17,944 nucleotides of DNA from Candidatus Latescibacterota bacterium (GTDB lineage Bacteria > Latescibacterota > UBA2968 > UBA8231): assembly GCA_022825185.1 (NCBI GenBank), contig JAJDYK010000261.1, positions 1 through 17,944 on the forward strand. Direction: 5' to 3'. Shown here in pieces: positions 5,798 to 13,819 of the stretch. Each line of letters starts with the position of its first letter. Positions within the stretch are counted from its first letter, which is position 1. The notes below the pieces were generated by a model that saw only the letters and a list, made by a program, of their open reading frames with translations, was not told the DNA's origin and ran no database searches. The position numbers and the translations under genes were made by a program.

Positions 5798-6658
5798 ATG
5801 AGAACAATCCGCGCAATATGGCTTACAGTCGTCGCCAGCTTAGTGGCCGTTCCGGCCCAGGCTTGGTGGGGGGATGGACACGGGATTCTGACCGAGGGAA
5901 CCGTGCTGGCCCTGCCGGAGGAAATGCCGGCTTTCTTTCGCCAAGGAGGCAACATAGCCAGCCACGTGGTCTTCGACCCAGATCTGTTTAAGAATCGGCG
6001 CACTCCTCTGCTGAGCCACGCCGAACACGGAGAGCACTATTTCGATATAGAATACCTTGAAGGACGCGCAATTCCAGCGAATCGCTTTGACTTTATCGCC
6101 TTGTGCTTCGAGCTACAGCTAGACCCGCCACGAGTCGGAATGGCCCCCTACGCCATCGCCGAGTGGACCGAGCGACTAGCCGTGGCCTTTGCCGAGCATC
6201 GCCAGTGGCCAGAGAACGAGGCGATTCAGCAGAAGTGCTTCGTCTATGCGGGCATTCTCGCCCACTATGCCCAAGACATCTGCCAGCCCCTGCACGCGAC
6301 CCTGAACTTCGACGGAAAGAAGCAAGCGGACGGCACAGTTATGGGCAAGGGCATCCACGAACAGGTGGATTCAGCGGTGGAGCGACTCGACTTTGCACCC
6401 GAGGAGTTGGCAGCCGAGCAGGACGTTGCAGCCTTTGATTCGCTGATGAAGGCCATCACTGGCCAGATCAAAAAAAGCAACTGGCGGGTGGAAGAAGTGT
6501 ACGCGCTGTGGGGTCATTGGGAAGACGAGAACGACGACCGCGTGCGCGCCTTGACCTTAGATCTCGCCCGCACCTCGGTGCACTTTACCGCCTCACTCTA
6601 CCTGACGGCTTGGCAGCAGTCTGCTGAGATTCGCTTGCCGAGGTGGTTGGAGCGCTGA
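5798..6658 (+). CDS. Secreted zinc-dependent S1/P1 nuclease / phospholipase C family protein
   Basis: This is a 286-aa protein with signal peptide MRTIRAIWLTVVASLVAVPAQA. Cleavage after A22 would leave Trp23 as the first mature residue; in P1 nuclease and phospholipase C the N-terminal Trp itself coordinates zinc. The remaining ligand motifs are in order: WGDGH (H28), SHAEHGEHYFD (H80, D83), HYAQDICQPLH (H156, D160, H166) and HEQVD (H187, D191). The length equals that of bacterial S1/P1 nucleases. Substrate is either single-stranded nucleic acid 3' bonds or phospholipids; sequence alone does not decide. It acts outside the cytoplasm, probably in the periplasm, and could provide phosphate or nucleotides. 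It is transcribed alone from its own promoter and converges with the VWA gene. Confidence 0.88.
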   Translation: MRTIRAIWLTVVASLVAVPAQAWWGDGHGILTEGTVLALPEEMPAFFRQGGNIASHVVFDPDLFKNRRTPLLSHAEHGEHYFDIEYLEGRAIPANRFDFIALCFELQLDPPRVGMAPYAIAEWTERLAVAFAEHRQWPENEAIQQKCFVYAGILAHYAQDICQPLHATLNFDGKKQADGTVMGKGIHEQVDSAVERLDFAPEELAAEQDVAAFDSLMKAITGQIKKSNWRVEEVYALWGHWEDENDDRVRALTLDLARTSVHFTASLYLTAWQQSAEIRLPRWLER

Positions 6659-6711
6659 GCGGGAAGGTAGCGAGGTCGCCGGTTTACTTCACTTCGCTGG
6701 GATGATTCGCG

Positions 6712-7512
6712 TCAGTCGTTTATCCCCGAAGTGCGCACGGGCGCGCGAACTCGGCCCCCGTGTTCCGCCAGCCAAGAGCGGAAGAACTGCAACACGGCTT
6801 CCCCGTCTCCCTGCTGCCGTTGCTTCCGCTGAATGAGCCATAGCTCGATCTCGACGCCGCGCAGGTCCGGGTTGAGCCCTCGGGCTTGGGGGCTGCCGTG
6901 GAAGCGCTGGAAATCCGGCTCATCCTTGTAGAACGAAATCGCGTCGCTGTTCTGCAGCAGATCTGAAACGACGATGAGACGACGCGGCACATCGCGCCGC
7001 TTGGTGCTCTGGAAATGCTTTATGGCAACCGACTGCACCGACTCCATGATCGGCGACGATTTCGCCTCTTTATTGGTGAGCAGCTTTCTCAGCTCCTCCT
7101 CTAAAGGCGCGCGAAATTTCTGCTGCCAATTGCGCCGAATGATGGCTTCGGATTGCGTGAGGTGATCGACGTTTTCCGGGTCGCCGGGGCTACAGACCTT
7201 GATAATCGGGTCGAGGCTCCCGCCATGCGTAGGGTCCACCGCAAAAAGACTGATCTCGTGATTTTCCTCGATCTCATCGAGCAAGTTCCAGATCCGCGTC
7301 TCCAGATCGGATTTGGTAGTGGGCATGAACGAATCCGTGCGATCGAGCAAGATCGCCGTAATCGCCGAGGGCCCTTCCGACCGGCACAGGGTCTTTGGAT
7401 CGCGCTCGACCGACGGAGGCTTTAGCCACACAAAAACGAGCAGGATGACGACGACCCCCGCGATCATCGCACCGCCGGCTATCGTTTTATTCGATAGCTT
7501 ACCCGCGCTCAT
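6712..7512 (-). CDS. Membrane-anchored von Willebrand factor A-like protein
   Basis: This is a 266-aa protein. A single N-terminal transmembrane helix spans about residues 10-30 (TIAGGAMIAGVVVILLVFVWL). A VWA-like alpha/beta fold follows, with a recognisable metal-ion-dependent adhesion site: DRTDS (D57, T59, S61) at the end of the ILL strand, SSPI around 152-155, and the VVSD turn with D184. The start at 7512 overlaps the upstream stop by one base (TGATG), and GGAAGAGAG precedes it; a TTG three bases earlier is less likely. Tight coupling with the four-helix membrane protein implies one complex. The VWA domain probably faces the periplasm. No enzyme motif is visible; the family usually binds partner proteins through a divalent metal. 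The system is not recognised. Confidence 0.72.
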   Translation of the reverse strand: MSAGKLSNKTIAGGAMIAGVVVILLVFVWLKPPSVERDPKTLCRSEGPSAITAILLDRTDSFMPTTKSDLETRIWNLLDEIEENHEISLFAVDPTHGGSLDPIIKVCSPGDPENVDHLTQSEAIIRRNWQQKFRAPLEEELRKLLTNKEAKSSPIMESVQSVAIKHFQSTKRRDVPRRLIVVSDLLQNSDAISFYKDEPDFQRFHGSPQARGLNPDLRGVEIELWLIQRKQRQQGDGEAVLQFFRSWLAEHGGRVRAPVRTSGIND

Positions 7513-8927
7513 CAACTCTCTTCCTGGTCGTCCCTTGGGATCCGGCTATCCGCCTGCCTCCGATGCGGAGCCAACGGGCGCAATTCCTCGCTGCCCATAT
7601 CGTACTGATTGTGTAGTTCGGCGATGCCTTTGTCAATTTTTATTTCTGCGGCACTAGTGATCTTCAAAATTTCCTCGCGCGTCAGCATGGCCTTTGGCAA
7701 GCTGGTGTCGATGGGCGTTTTCACGATGTGCCAAGGCTTCTTGAATCGCTCGGGCGCTTCGCCGTCGCGCATCGCCCGATTGGTATCCCGGTAGAGCTTG
7801 AGCAAGTGATTGCCCGCGTGCTCTAGATGATCTAGATGATCGTCGAACGATTTGATAAGGCGGCGATGATCGTCGATGATAGAATCGTGTTGGCGCCCGG
7901 CAAGCAAAAGGTTTTGCTTGATGTTCTCCAACGCCTGCACCGCCTCATCCGACGTTTCCTTCAATCCCTTTAGACAGGACTGATAGAATTCGCTGTATGC
8001 TTCGTCGGCCTCTGCGAAGACGCGCGCACACTTGGCGTACCCCGGATAGCGGTCGTCCCACAGGATGCCATCGATAAAGCTAATAATCGCAAAGAGGAAT
8101 CCCATGAAGAACAGTATCCACGATTGGAAGTCCTCCAGCCCCAATGGATTTGCGCCAAAAGCGGCGATGGCGAGTTTGCCCCCTTCGTCGAGCACCGTGC
8201 CCGTCGTTTCCCGGTAGTGCGCCACCATCAAGTTGAAAAACAACGCAAAGGCCAGAAACCCCACCGCGGTGAGGATGCCCACGGACTTTCTGACTCGGTG
8301 AACGTGGTTGAAATTGGTGACGAGGATGCCGAGTAAAAAGGCGATCCCGAGGTTGACAAACGAAATAACAACCGCCTCCGTGTACGCGCCGAACAGCCCA
8401 GACTCGTTGCCCTTAGCCAGAAAGGAGGCATTGCCAAACGTCTCAATGAGAAAGAGCACGGCGATGATGCCGATGTTAAATATCTTATCGTCCCAACTGC
8501 GGGGCTGCGGCTCGCGGTGGAGGCCATTTTGTTCCTTAAACTGCTGCATGTCTTCTTTTTTGCGGCGCAGACCCTGTTGTTCTCTGCTCAACTCCACGAT
8601 GGCCTTATCGACGTGCTGATCGAATTCCGCTCGTTGCTTGGTCGTTTCAATGTCAATAGAGCTTAGCTGCTCCCGGAAATCTAGCGCGACGAGACGCTCT
8701 CGGTATGCCTTTAGCTCGCTCTCACACACCTGCTGTGCTTGCGTTTGAGCGCTCTCAATTAGCCCGATAACCTTGCGTTCCGTGGGGTCGAGATCGTCTT
8801 CCGCAGTGTCTAATGCGGGCCGCCCCCGCCTCGCATTCCGTTGGCTATCCTCTACGATATGTAGATCTTCGGCGACCTGATTGGTGTCGATCTTCTCAAA
8901 TGGGTTGGTGTGAAGATCGTCTGTCAT
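7512..8927 (-). CDS. Four-helix membrane protein with cytoplasmic coiled coils (unknown function)
   Basis: This is a 471-aa protein with SD AGGAGG before the ATG. Four hydrophobic segments are clear at about residues 148-171, 182-205, 214-238 and 268-289. The N-terminal 147 residues are hydrophilic and charged, with a heptad-rich helical stretch at about 48-135. A second helical coiled-coil-like region covers about 295-440 and includes His/Asp-rich FDDHLDHLEHAGNH. The soluble arms would face the cytoplasm. The downstream VWA gene overlaps it (TGATG). Architecture of this type, with few helices, long coiled arms and an extracytoplasmic VWA partner, is reminiscent of signalling or ion-motive membrane complexes, but no MotA/ExbB signature is visible and I assign no function. 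The bases look less GC-rich than neighbouring genes. Confidence 0.78.
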   Translation of the reverse strand: MTDDLHTNPFEKIDTNQVAEDLHIVEDSQRNARRGRPALDTAEDDLDPTERKVIGLIESAQTQAQQVCESELKAYRERLVALDFREQLSSIDIETTKQRAEFDQHVDKAIVELSREQQGLRRKKEDMQQFKEQNGLHREPQPRSWDDKIFNIGIIAVLFLIETFGNASFLAKGNESGLFGAYTEAVVISFVNLGIAFLLGILVTNFNHVHRVRKSVGILTAVGFLAFALFFNLMVAHYRETTGTVLDEGGKLAIAAFGANPLGLEDFQSWILFFMGFLFAIISFIDGILWDDRYPGYAKCARVFAEADEAYSEFYQSCLKGLKETSDEAVQALENIKQNLLLAGRQHDSIIDDHRRLIKSFDDHLDHLEHAGNHLLKLYRDTNRAMRDGEAPERFKKPWHIVKTPIDTSLPKAMLTREEILKITSAAEIKIDKGIAELHNQYDMGSEELRPLAPHRRQADSRIPRDDQEES

Positions 8928-9044
8928 CGCACACTCCTCCTCATTTACAGCGTCTTTTGGACAGAAAGGCAGGGGATCAAGGGGATAGTATTAAAGATAT
9001 GCATAACTGCGATTTTCGCCTCCCTATTCTTCAACTTTCAACGC
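8928..9044 (-). other. Intergenic gap upstream of the membrane/VWA pair
   Basis: These 117 bases separate the enolase stop from the four-helix protein start on the same strand. I see no gene and no convincing -35/-10 pair, although several AT-rich steps (around 8985-9008) could act as -10 boxes. No terminator hairpin is evident after the enolase gene. Confidence 0.4.
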
Positions 9045-10178
9045 TCAAAGCACTACCCTAAACCCCTCTCGATCCTCCATGCCCTGCGCGAAGATGCGCG
9101 GCTCAATGTCGAGGCCCGCTCCGGGCGTGTCGGGCACGTGTAGGATGGAGTCGGCCAGCCGCCAGCCATCGGTGATCAGCCCGGGCATGGCAGCCGGTGC
9201 GGCTTCGAGCAGGCAGAAGTTGGGGATGGAAGCGGCAAAATGGGCGTGGTGAAAGCGCTCGATGTACGACCCCCAGCAGTGGGGGGCACAGAGCGCGTTC
9301 CACTGCTCTAGCCGCGCCGACGTACTCCGCCACCACGTCAGCCCCATGGCGCGAAAATCGTGCTGCACCACGTCGATAAATCCCTTCTCTACCAAGTCAA
9401 AAAAGTACGGCGGCGGCGCAAATTCCCCGTCGGCCACGAGCGTGTCCCAGTCATTTTCGACGATGTGTTCCTTGAGCGCTTGATTGAGCGGAGCGTCTTC
9501 GGCAAAAGGCTCCTCAAACCAATAGATGCCCACGTCCGCACAGGCATCCAACAGAGCTATAGCCGTGTTGAGCGTATTGCCCATGTTGGCGTCGATGAGC
9601 ACCTTGGCCTGCGGACCGGCGGCTTCGCGCACCGTGCGAATGACCAACTCGTCGCGCTTGAGACCCGCGTCCGTGGGCATCCAGCGCGCACCGCGGCCAA
9701 CCTTGATCTTGAAGTGCAAATAGCCGTGCTCATGGCCGGTTTCTACTTCGCCGCGGAAGATGTCTTTGACCTGTTCCTCATCTGCGGCTTCCAAATCGTC
9801 GATATAGACCGAGCCGTCGTACACTTCGACCTCGCGTTTGCCGCGGGCACCGAGCAAGCGGTACAGCGGCAAATCCATCATCCGCGCCACCAAATCCCAC
9901 AGCGGCAAGTCGATATTGCGGCCTGCGGGCAGACAGCCATCGGGGAGTTGGAAAAGATCGCCGATCTCCTTGCCGAGCAGCGCACGCGCCTCGTCCTCGC
10001 CAATGCGGGACCAACCCAAGCCCCAAGCCCCGCCGTCCGTGCGAACCCTGACGACTGGGTCCGAGATCTGCGATCCGTGCGCGGGAATGCGGGCGTTGAA
10101 GCCGATGTAGCGCGGCCGAGTGCCGCGCAGAACGCATTTTTCAATACAAGTAATTTTCCCTTTGGGGACTTCGTGCAT
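9045..10178 (-). CDS. Enolase-superfamily protein, mandelate racemase / sugar-acid dehydratase group
   Basis: This is a 377-aa protein with the C-terminal barrel signatures of the mandelate racemase group: KIK (K157, K159) on the first catalytic strand, metal ligands D196 (LIDAN), E222 (FEEP) and E252 (DGEF), and D274 (QHD) with H300 (APHCWGS) as a likely His-Asp pair. This set abstracts the alpha-proton of a carboxylate. Acid-sugar dehydratases (for example galactonate, rhamnonate, fuconate) are the commonest members; the substrate is not determined here. The start at 10178 has AAGGAG eight bases before it; the longer ORF to 10271 has none and would overlap the DUF3179 gene. It lies 20 bases after the DUF3179 gene and probably shares its transcript. 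Confidence 0.9.
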   Translation of the reverse strand: MHEVPKGKITCIEKCVLRGTRPRYIGFNARIPAHGSQISDPVVRVRTDGGAWGLGWSRIGEDEARALLGKEIGDLFQLPDGCLPAGRNIDLPLWDLVARMMDLPLYRLLGARGKREVEVYDGSVYIDDLEAADEEQVKDIFRGEVETGHEHGYLHFKIKVGRGARWMPTDAGLKRDELVIRTVREAAGPQAKVLIDANMGNTLNTAIALLDACADVGIYWFEEPFAEDAPLNQALKEHIVENDWDTLVADGEFAPPPYFFDLVEKGFIDVVQHDFRAMGLTWWRSTSARLEQWNALCAPHCWGSYIERFHHAHFAASIPNFCLLEAAPAAMPGLITDGWRLADSILHVPDTPGAGLDIEPRIFAQGMEDREGFRVVL

Positions 10179-10198
10179 GGTTAAGCTCCTTATCAGAA

Positions 10199-11299
10199 TC
10201 AGGGTGAGGGCAAGATGCCCTTGCCGTTCCACAAGCGGGTTTTCGGCCAGTAGGCCGACCAGCCAAACCACATCGAATTATAGGCTGGGATTTGCTCTAA
10301 CTGCGCTCCCTTGAGCGGGCCAGTAAGGGCTTCTCCGCGCATGTTCCACTCGCTGCCGGTCTCCACATCGGCAAAAGCCAACGGCAGGTCTCCGGTGCGG
10401 CTGAGGATGCGAAAGCTCAAAACTTGGCTGCCAACAACGCGGCTGTACGGAATGGCGGTGGCCGTCTCGGCGTCGTAGAGCACGAGCACATCTCGGTCGC
10501 CGACGCGATCGTTGATGACGGCCTTAGCGGGCATCCTGCTGAACGGATAGGCCCTGCTCTCGCCAGCGACTCGCAACCCCAAGACCATTTCCTTGGCCGA
10601 CAATCGATCGCTAGGCCGAGCGGTAGTAAGCGGGAAAATAATCATCCGATGGTCGCTGCGATAATTGCCATAAGGGTAATGGCCGTACGAATCGAGCGGA
10701 TACAGGGCGCGGATATAATCCGGGTAGCGGTCGAGGCCGGTCGCCGCTTGGACGACCGTGGTGTGCGGATGCAGCGCGCGCCACAGGCCCCACGTCGTCT
10801 CGACCACGGGCAATAGCTGGAGGCGCTGCCCTTTGTGCGCACCGCTGATGCCGGCGTGGATCATTTGCGGGTACAAGGTTTTCTCGTCGCGCCGGTCGTA
10901 CAGCACCAAGTTGCTATTGAGCACCATGCCAGAAACACCCAATTCAATCTGTCCCGAGTCCGGGGCCGTCGCGTCAAACACTAGCCCAGTGCTGGTCAGC
11001 GGGCAGAACGTGACGCTGATGTACTGGCCGCCGAGCTGGTCGTTGATGACTTCGTGCTTCCAGCCGAGACGATGCGGATAGGCTCGCGCTGCGCCGTTTG
11101 CGACCACGCCGAGGACTAGATCCGAATCCGCGAGATAGTGCGCGTCTCCCGGCGCAACGGCTTGGGGATTGGTCATGGCCGGGATGCCGTCGCGGGGCAC
11201 CCCACCCGAGCGCAGGTGATGGGTCAGCTCGTCGAGGCGGTCGTAGATATCGGCGCGGAGCGGAACGGCGATGATGAGGACAAGCAGGATGCGGGCCAT
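10199..11299 (-). CDS. DUF3179-domain secreted protein
   Basis: This is a 366-aa protein. Residues 1-16 form a short signal peptide (MARILLVLIIAVPLRA). The DUF3179 hallmarks are present: AYPHRLGWKHEVINDQLGG, SVTFCPLTSTGLVFDA with C99, WGLWRALHP, and a closing MWFGWSAYWPKTRLW. Two halves repeat: residues 62-108 (VLGVVANGAARAYP, HEVINDQLGGQYISVTF, CPLTSTGLVF) correspond to 239-285 (VLGLRVAGESRAYP, KAVINDRVGDRDVLVLY, DAETATAIPY), with the CPL motif lost in the second. The domain has no established function. A GTG four codons upstream (11311) could also be used; neither start has a good SD, and the transcript leader is very short. It heads the transcript with the enolase gene. Confidence 0.85.
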   Translation of the reverse strand: MARILLVLIIAVPLRADIYDRLDELTHHLRSGGVPRDGIPAMTNPQAVAPGDAHYLADSDLVLGVVANGAARAYPHRLGWKHEVINDQLGGQYISVTFCPLTSTGLVFDATAPDSGQIELGVSGMVLNSNLVLYDRRDEKTLYPQMIHAGISGAHKGQRLQLLPVVETTWGLWRALHPHTTVVQAATGLDRYPDYIRALYPLDSYGHYPYGNYRSDHRMIIFPLTTARPSDRLSAKEMVLGLRVAGESRAYPFSRMPAKAVINDRVGDRDVLVLYDAETATAIPYSRVVGSQVLSFRILSRTGDLPLAFADVETGSEWNMRGEALTGPLKGAQLEQIPAYNSMWFGWSAYWPKTRLWNGKGILPSP

Positions 11300-11335
11300 G
11301 GCGTCGGACACAGGGAAAGCGATGCGGGAGGCTCA

Positions 11336-11363
11336 ATTATACAAGCGAGCCGTTGAATGTCAA
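11336..11363 (-). promoter_or_regulatory. Consensus sigma70 promoter for the DUF3179/enolase operon
   Basis: On the minus strand TTGACA (11363-11358) and TATAAT (11341-11336) are both perfect consensus hexamers, with a 16-base spacer. Predicted transcription start is near 11329, leaving about 18 bases before the GTG at 11311 and 30 before the ATG at 11299. It is the strongest promoter in the window, and it drives a gene without a visible SD. Confidence 0.75.
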
Positions 11364-11450
11364 ACTTGCGAATGGCTGCGGATCGCAAGAAGTTACACTA
11401 CCTGCAGATCCACGCTTCCATCGGAGTCGCCTAGCGCGAAGAATTATTTG

Positions 11451-11480
11451 TTGTTAGTCTCCTCTTGTGCGTCCTATATT
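11451..11480 (+). promoter_or_regulatory. Promoter of the discoidin/FlgD-like gene pair
   Basis: TTGTTA (11451-11456) and TATATT (11475-11480) are separated by 18 bases, directed at the ATG at 11516. It is divergent to the consensus promoter at 11336-11363, with about 90 bases between them. Confidence 0.5.
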
Positions 11481-11504
11481 GAATTATTGGCTCGGCTCAA
11501 CTAG

Positions 11505-11515
11505 GGGATAATCCC
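11505..11515 (+). promoter_or_regulatory. Palindrome GGGATAATCCC overlapping the ribosome-binding site
   Basis: This 11-base palindrome (5+1+5) ends exactly before the ATG at 11516, and the SD AGGGGAT overlaps its left arm. It could be an operator, or chance. The loop is too short for a hairpin. Confidence 0.3.
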
Positions 11516-13819
11516 ATGCGCAACGCCATCTTCGTCAGCGCCCTGCTGGTCGCCACACCCCTCGCTGGCGACCAACTCCGCATCGCCACCTCCAACGATT
11601 GGCGCCAATGGCAACTGCCCGGCGACGCCGTCGAAGTCGCGCGAGGTACGCTCAAACCCTCCTTTGTTCGCCGCAACATCAACGCCGTGGCCAACGCCTT
11701 TGACTTTGCCAGCGGCGGCATCCGCAAAGTCGGCTCCAATCCCGGCGACGCCCTCAACTTTATCGATGGCGATCCGGCGACCTATTGGGCACCCGATCCG
11801 AACGCCCGCGTCGAGGATTGGTGGATCGAAGTCGATCTGGGGCGCGTGGTGTCGGCGCACAAAATCGAAATCCACTTCGCCGCCGATAGCACCCCGCTGG
11901 AGTTTTTCAAAGTCCTTACCTCCGACGGCGAACCTTTCTTCAGCAATGCCAACTCCATTCTCTCCGGCACCCTGCGCTACAACAAACGCTGGCGCTACAG
12001 CTTTAACGAAGCGCACGTCATCGAGATTGACTATGAGCTTAAGCCGCTGAAGAATATCCGCATTGAGGCCGACCTGCCCACGGAGAATATCCGCCTGAGT
12101 GAAGTGGTGGTCGAAAGCATCGGCGACAACATTTCGCTGGGGATATGGGGCCGGGGCGGCAGCGTCGAAATCATCTCTGAGGCCACCTCTAAGTTGGGCC
12201 GCACCCTCGTCGAGTCGAAGGGGATCAGCAATACTCTCGTCGATGGCGATATTACCACCTATTGGGGCACGGTGCATCGCGGCGGCTCGGGCACCCAACC
12301 CGAACAGCAGATCGGTCAGTTCGAAATAGACTTAGGTGCGCTGTACTGGGTAGATCGGGTGCGGATGCTCGGCGATGACAGCGGCGTAGCCCCAGGCAAA
12401 GGCTCGGGTCGCCACCGGGCCGGTGTCTTCAATTATCTGTGGTATCAGTTTTTTGTCTCCGACGGCTCCCGGGCACCGGATGGCTCGTTGAGCTGGGAAC
12501 TGTTAGGCGAATTGCCCTCGGATCGCCGCAACCTGACGAAAGTCCGCCACTTCCAAGAGCGCTTCCCCTTGCGCAAAGTCCGCCACGTGCGGCTGATCTT
12601 CCCCATGTCCGAGGGCTTTGAAGCCTTTAACGGCCGCATCGGCACCACCGCCGAGTGGCAGGTCTTCGGCGAGGGCTACCCAGCCGAAGTCAGGGCGCGT
12701 TCGCCGATTTACGACCTCGGTTCCATACAGCACATTGTGGAAATAGGCTGGGACCTCGACGCGCCGCCGGGGTCTCGCGTCGAAATTCGCAGCCGCACCG
12801 GCAACATCCTCGACAACCAGTACGTCTTCTACGACAAAAACGGCAAGCAAGTCACCCAGCGGAAATACGACAAGCTGATCCCCAGCTTCCGAGGAGCCAT
12901 CGACACCATCCGCACCGCCGGAGCCGACTGGAGCAACTGGAGCCGGGCTTACGCGACCTCCGGCCAAGTCTTTCTCTCGCCCGGCCCTCGACGCTACGTG
13001 CAGTTGGACATCCGCTTCCTCTCCGAAGATCCTTTCGCCGCCGCAACCTTAGACGATATCATCCTCGAATTCGACAATCCGTTCGCTCAAGAAACGCGCG
13101 CCGAAGTCTTTCCCGTCGAGGTTGCCCCCGGCGAAATGAGTCAGTTTACCTACTATCTTCGCTCTGACTTCGTCTCGTCGAGCCGGGGCTTCGATCAGAT
13201 CCAACTCGCCTCCACCGCCGGGGCCTCTTTCCGCGCGCTGCGCCTCGCGGGCGAGCCAATCGCCCCCACGGTCGAAGAAACTGAAAATGGTTTCAAGCTC
13301 TTCCTCTCCGAGCCGGTGCGACGCTCGACCCTAATCGAAATCGACTTTGAGAGCACCCTCTATCTCAACCAGACCCGCTTTGAAGCCTTTCTCTTCAACA
13401 GCGCCCTGTCAACCACTGCGCGTCAACAGGTCGATCCCGGCGATGCCGAGACGGCCATCGCCAGCGACCGCACCTTTGTCTCCCTGCCCACTGACGGGCG
13501 ACTCTTTGCGGATCTGTCGCTATCAAACCGGGTAATAACTCCCAATGGCGATGGCATCTCAGACCGGCTGCGTATTGACCTCGACCTGTTCAAAGTGCTC
13601 GATCCCCGACCAGTCATTATCGGCGTCTATACCTTGACCGGCCACCGCGTCGCCCTCATCAGCGACGCAGCCACCACAGCCGGACGCCAGACCTATCAAT
13701 GGGACGGACGCGACAGCCAAGGCCGCACGGTCGCGCCGGGTATCTACATCCTCCGCGTCACCGCGGAAGGGGACGCGCTGACTCGCAGCGAGAATCGCCT
13801 GATCTCGGTGGCTTACTAA
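11516..13819 (+). CDS. Secreted discoidin-like protein with C-terminal FlgD/CHU_C-like domain (upstream paralogue)
   Basis: This is a 767-aa protein. Residues 1-18 form a signal peptide (MRNAIFVSALLVATPLAG). Two F5/8 type C (discoidin-like) units appear: IDGDPATYWAPDP with WWIEVDLGRVVSAHKIEIHF (about 83-121), and VDGDITTYWGTVHRGGSG with FEIDLGALYWVDRVRML (about 242-285). A middle beta-rich region follows, then a C-terminal Ig-like module at about 670-750: VITPNGDGISD, YTLTGHRV, YQWDGRDSQGRTVAPGIYILRV. The last module resembles FlgD-Ig or the gliding-motility-associated C-terminal domain used as a type IX sorting signal. The protein ends in RLISVAY. It is likely exported to the cell surface and glycan-binding. 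Its stop overlaps the next start (TAATG). Confidence 0.85.
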   Translation: MRNAIFVSALLVATPLAGDQLRIATSNDWRQWQLPGDAVEVARGTLKPSFVRRNINAVANAFDFASGGIRKVGSNPGDALNFIDGDPATYWAPDPNARVEDWWIEVDLGRVVSAHKIEIHFAADSTPLEFFKVLTSDGEPFFSNANSILSGTLRYNKRWRYSFNEAHVIEIDYELKPLKNIRIEADLPTENIRLSEVVVESIGDNISLGIWGRGGSVEIISEATSKLGRTLVESKGISNTLVDGDITTYWGTVHRGGSGTQPEQQIGQFEIDLGALYWVDRVRMLGDDSGVAPGKGSGRHRAGVFNYLWYQFFVSDGSRAPDGSLSWELLGELPSDRRNLTKVRHFQERFPLRKVRHVRLIFPMSEGFEAFNGRIGTTAEWQVFGEGYPAEVRARSPIYDLGSIQHIVEIGWDLDAPPGSRVEIRSRTGNILDNQYVFYDKNGKQVTQRKYDKLIPSFRGAIDTIRTAGADWSNWSRAYATSGQVFLSPGPRRYVQLDIRFLSEDPFAAATLDDIILEFDNPFAQETRAEVFPVEVAPGEMSQFTYYLRSDFVSSSRGFDQIQLASTAGASFRALRLAGEPIAPTVEETENGFKLFLSEPVRRSTLIEIDFESTLYLNQTRFEAFLFNSALSTTARQQVDPGDAETAIASDRTFVSLPTDGRLFADLSLSNRVITPNGDGISDRLRIDLDLFKVLDPRPVIIGVYTLTGHRVALISDAATTAGRQTYQWDGRDSQGRTVAPGIYILRVTAEGDALTRSENRLISVAY

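Noticed and set aside
7805..7850. Short tandem repeat TCTAGATGA in the four-helix protein gene
   Set aside because: It codes in frame for part of a charged helix (HLDHLEH) and has only two copies; ordinary coding repetition.
9360..10184. 274-codon open frame on the plus strand antisense to the enolase-superfamily gene
   Set aside because: It mirrors the codons of the enolase gene, whose metal and catalytic motifs are intact; it has no family features.
10179..10271. N-terminal extension of the enolase-superfamily protein
   Set aside because: It overlaps the coding end of the DUF3179 gene and lacks an SD; the ATG at 10178 has AAGGAG.
11501..12298. 265-codon minus-strand open frame antisense to the first discoidin-like gene
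   Set aside because: It is low-complexity Ala/Asp/Gly/Val sequence expected from the complement of GC-rich coding DNA, with no recognisable domain. The plus-strand protein has a signal peptide and clear domains.
13699..13818. 40-codon N-terminal extension of the second discoidin-like protein
   Set aside because: It lies inside the C-terminal domain of the previous gene in another frame; the TAATG start at 13819 leads directly into a signal peptide.
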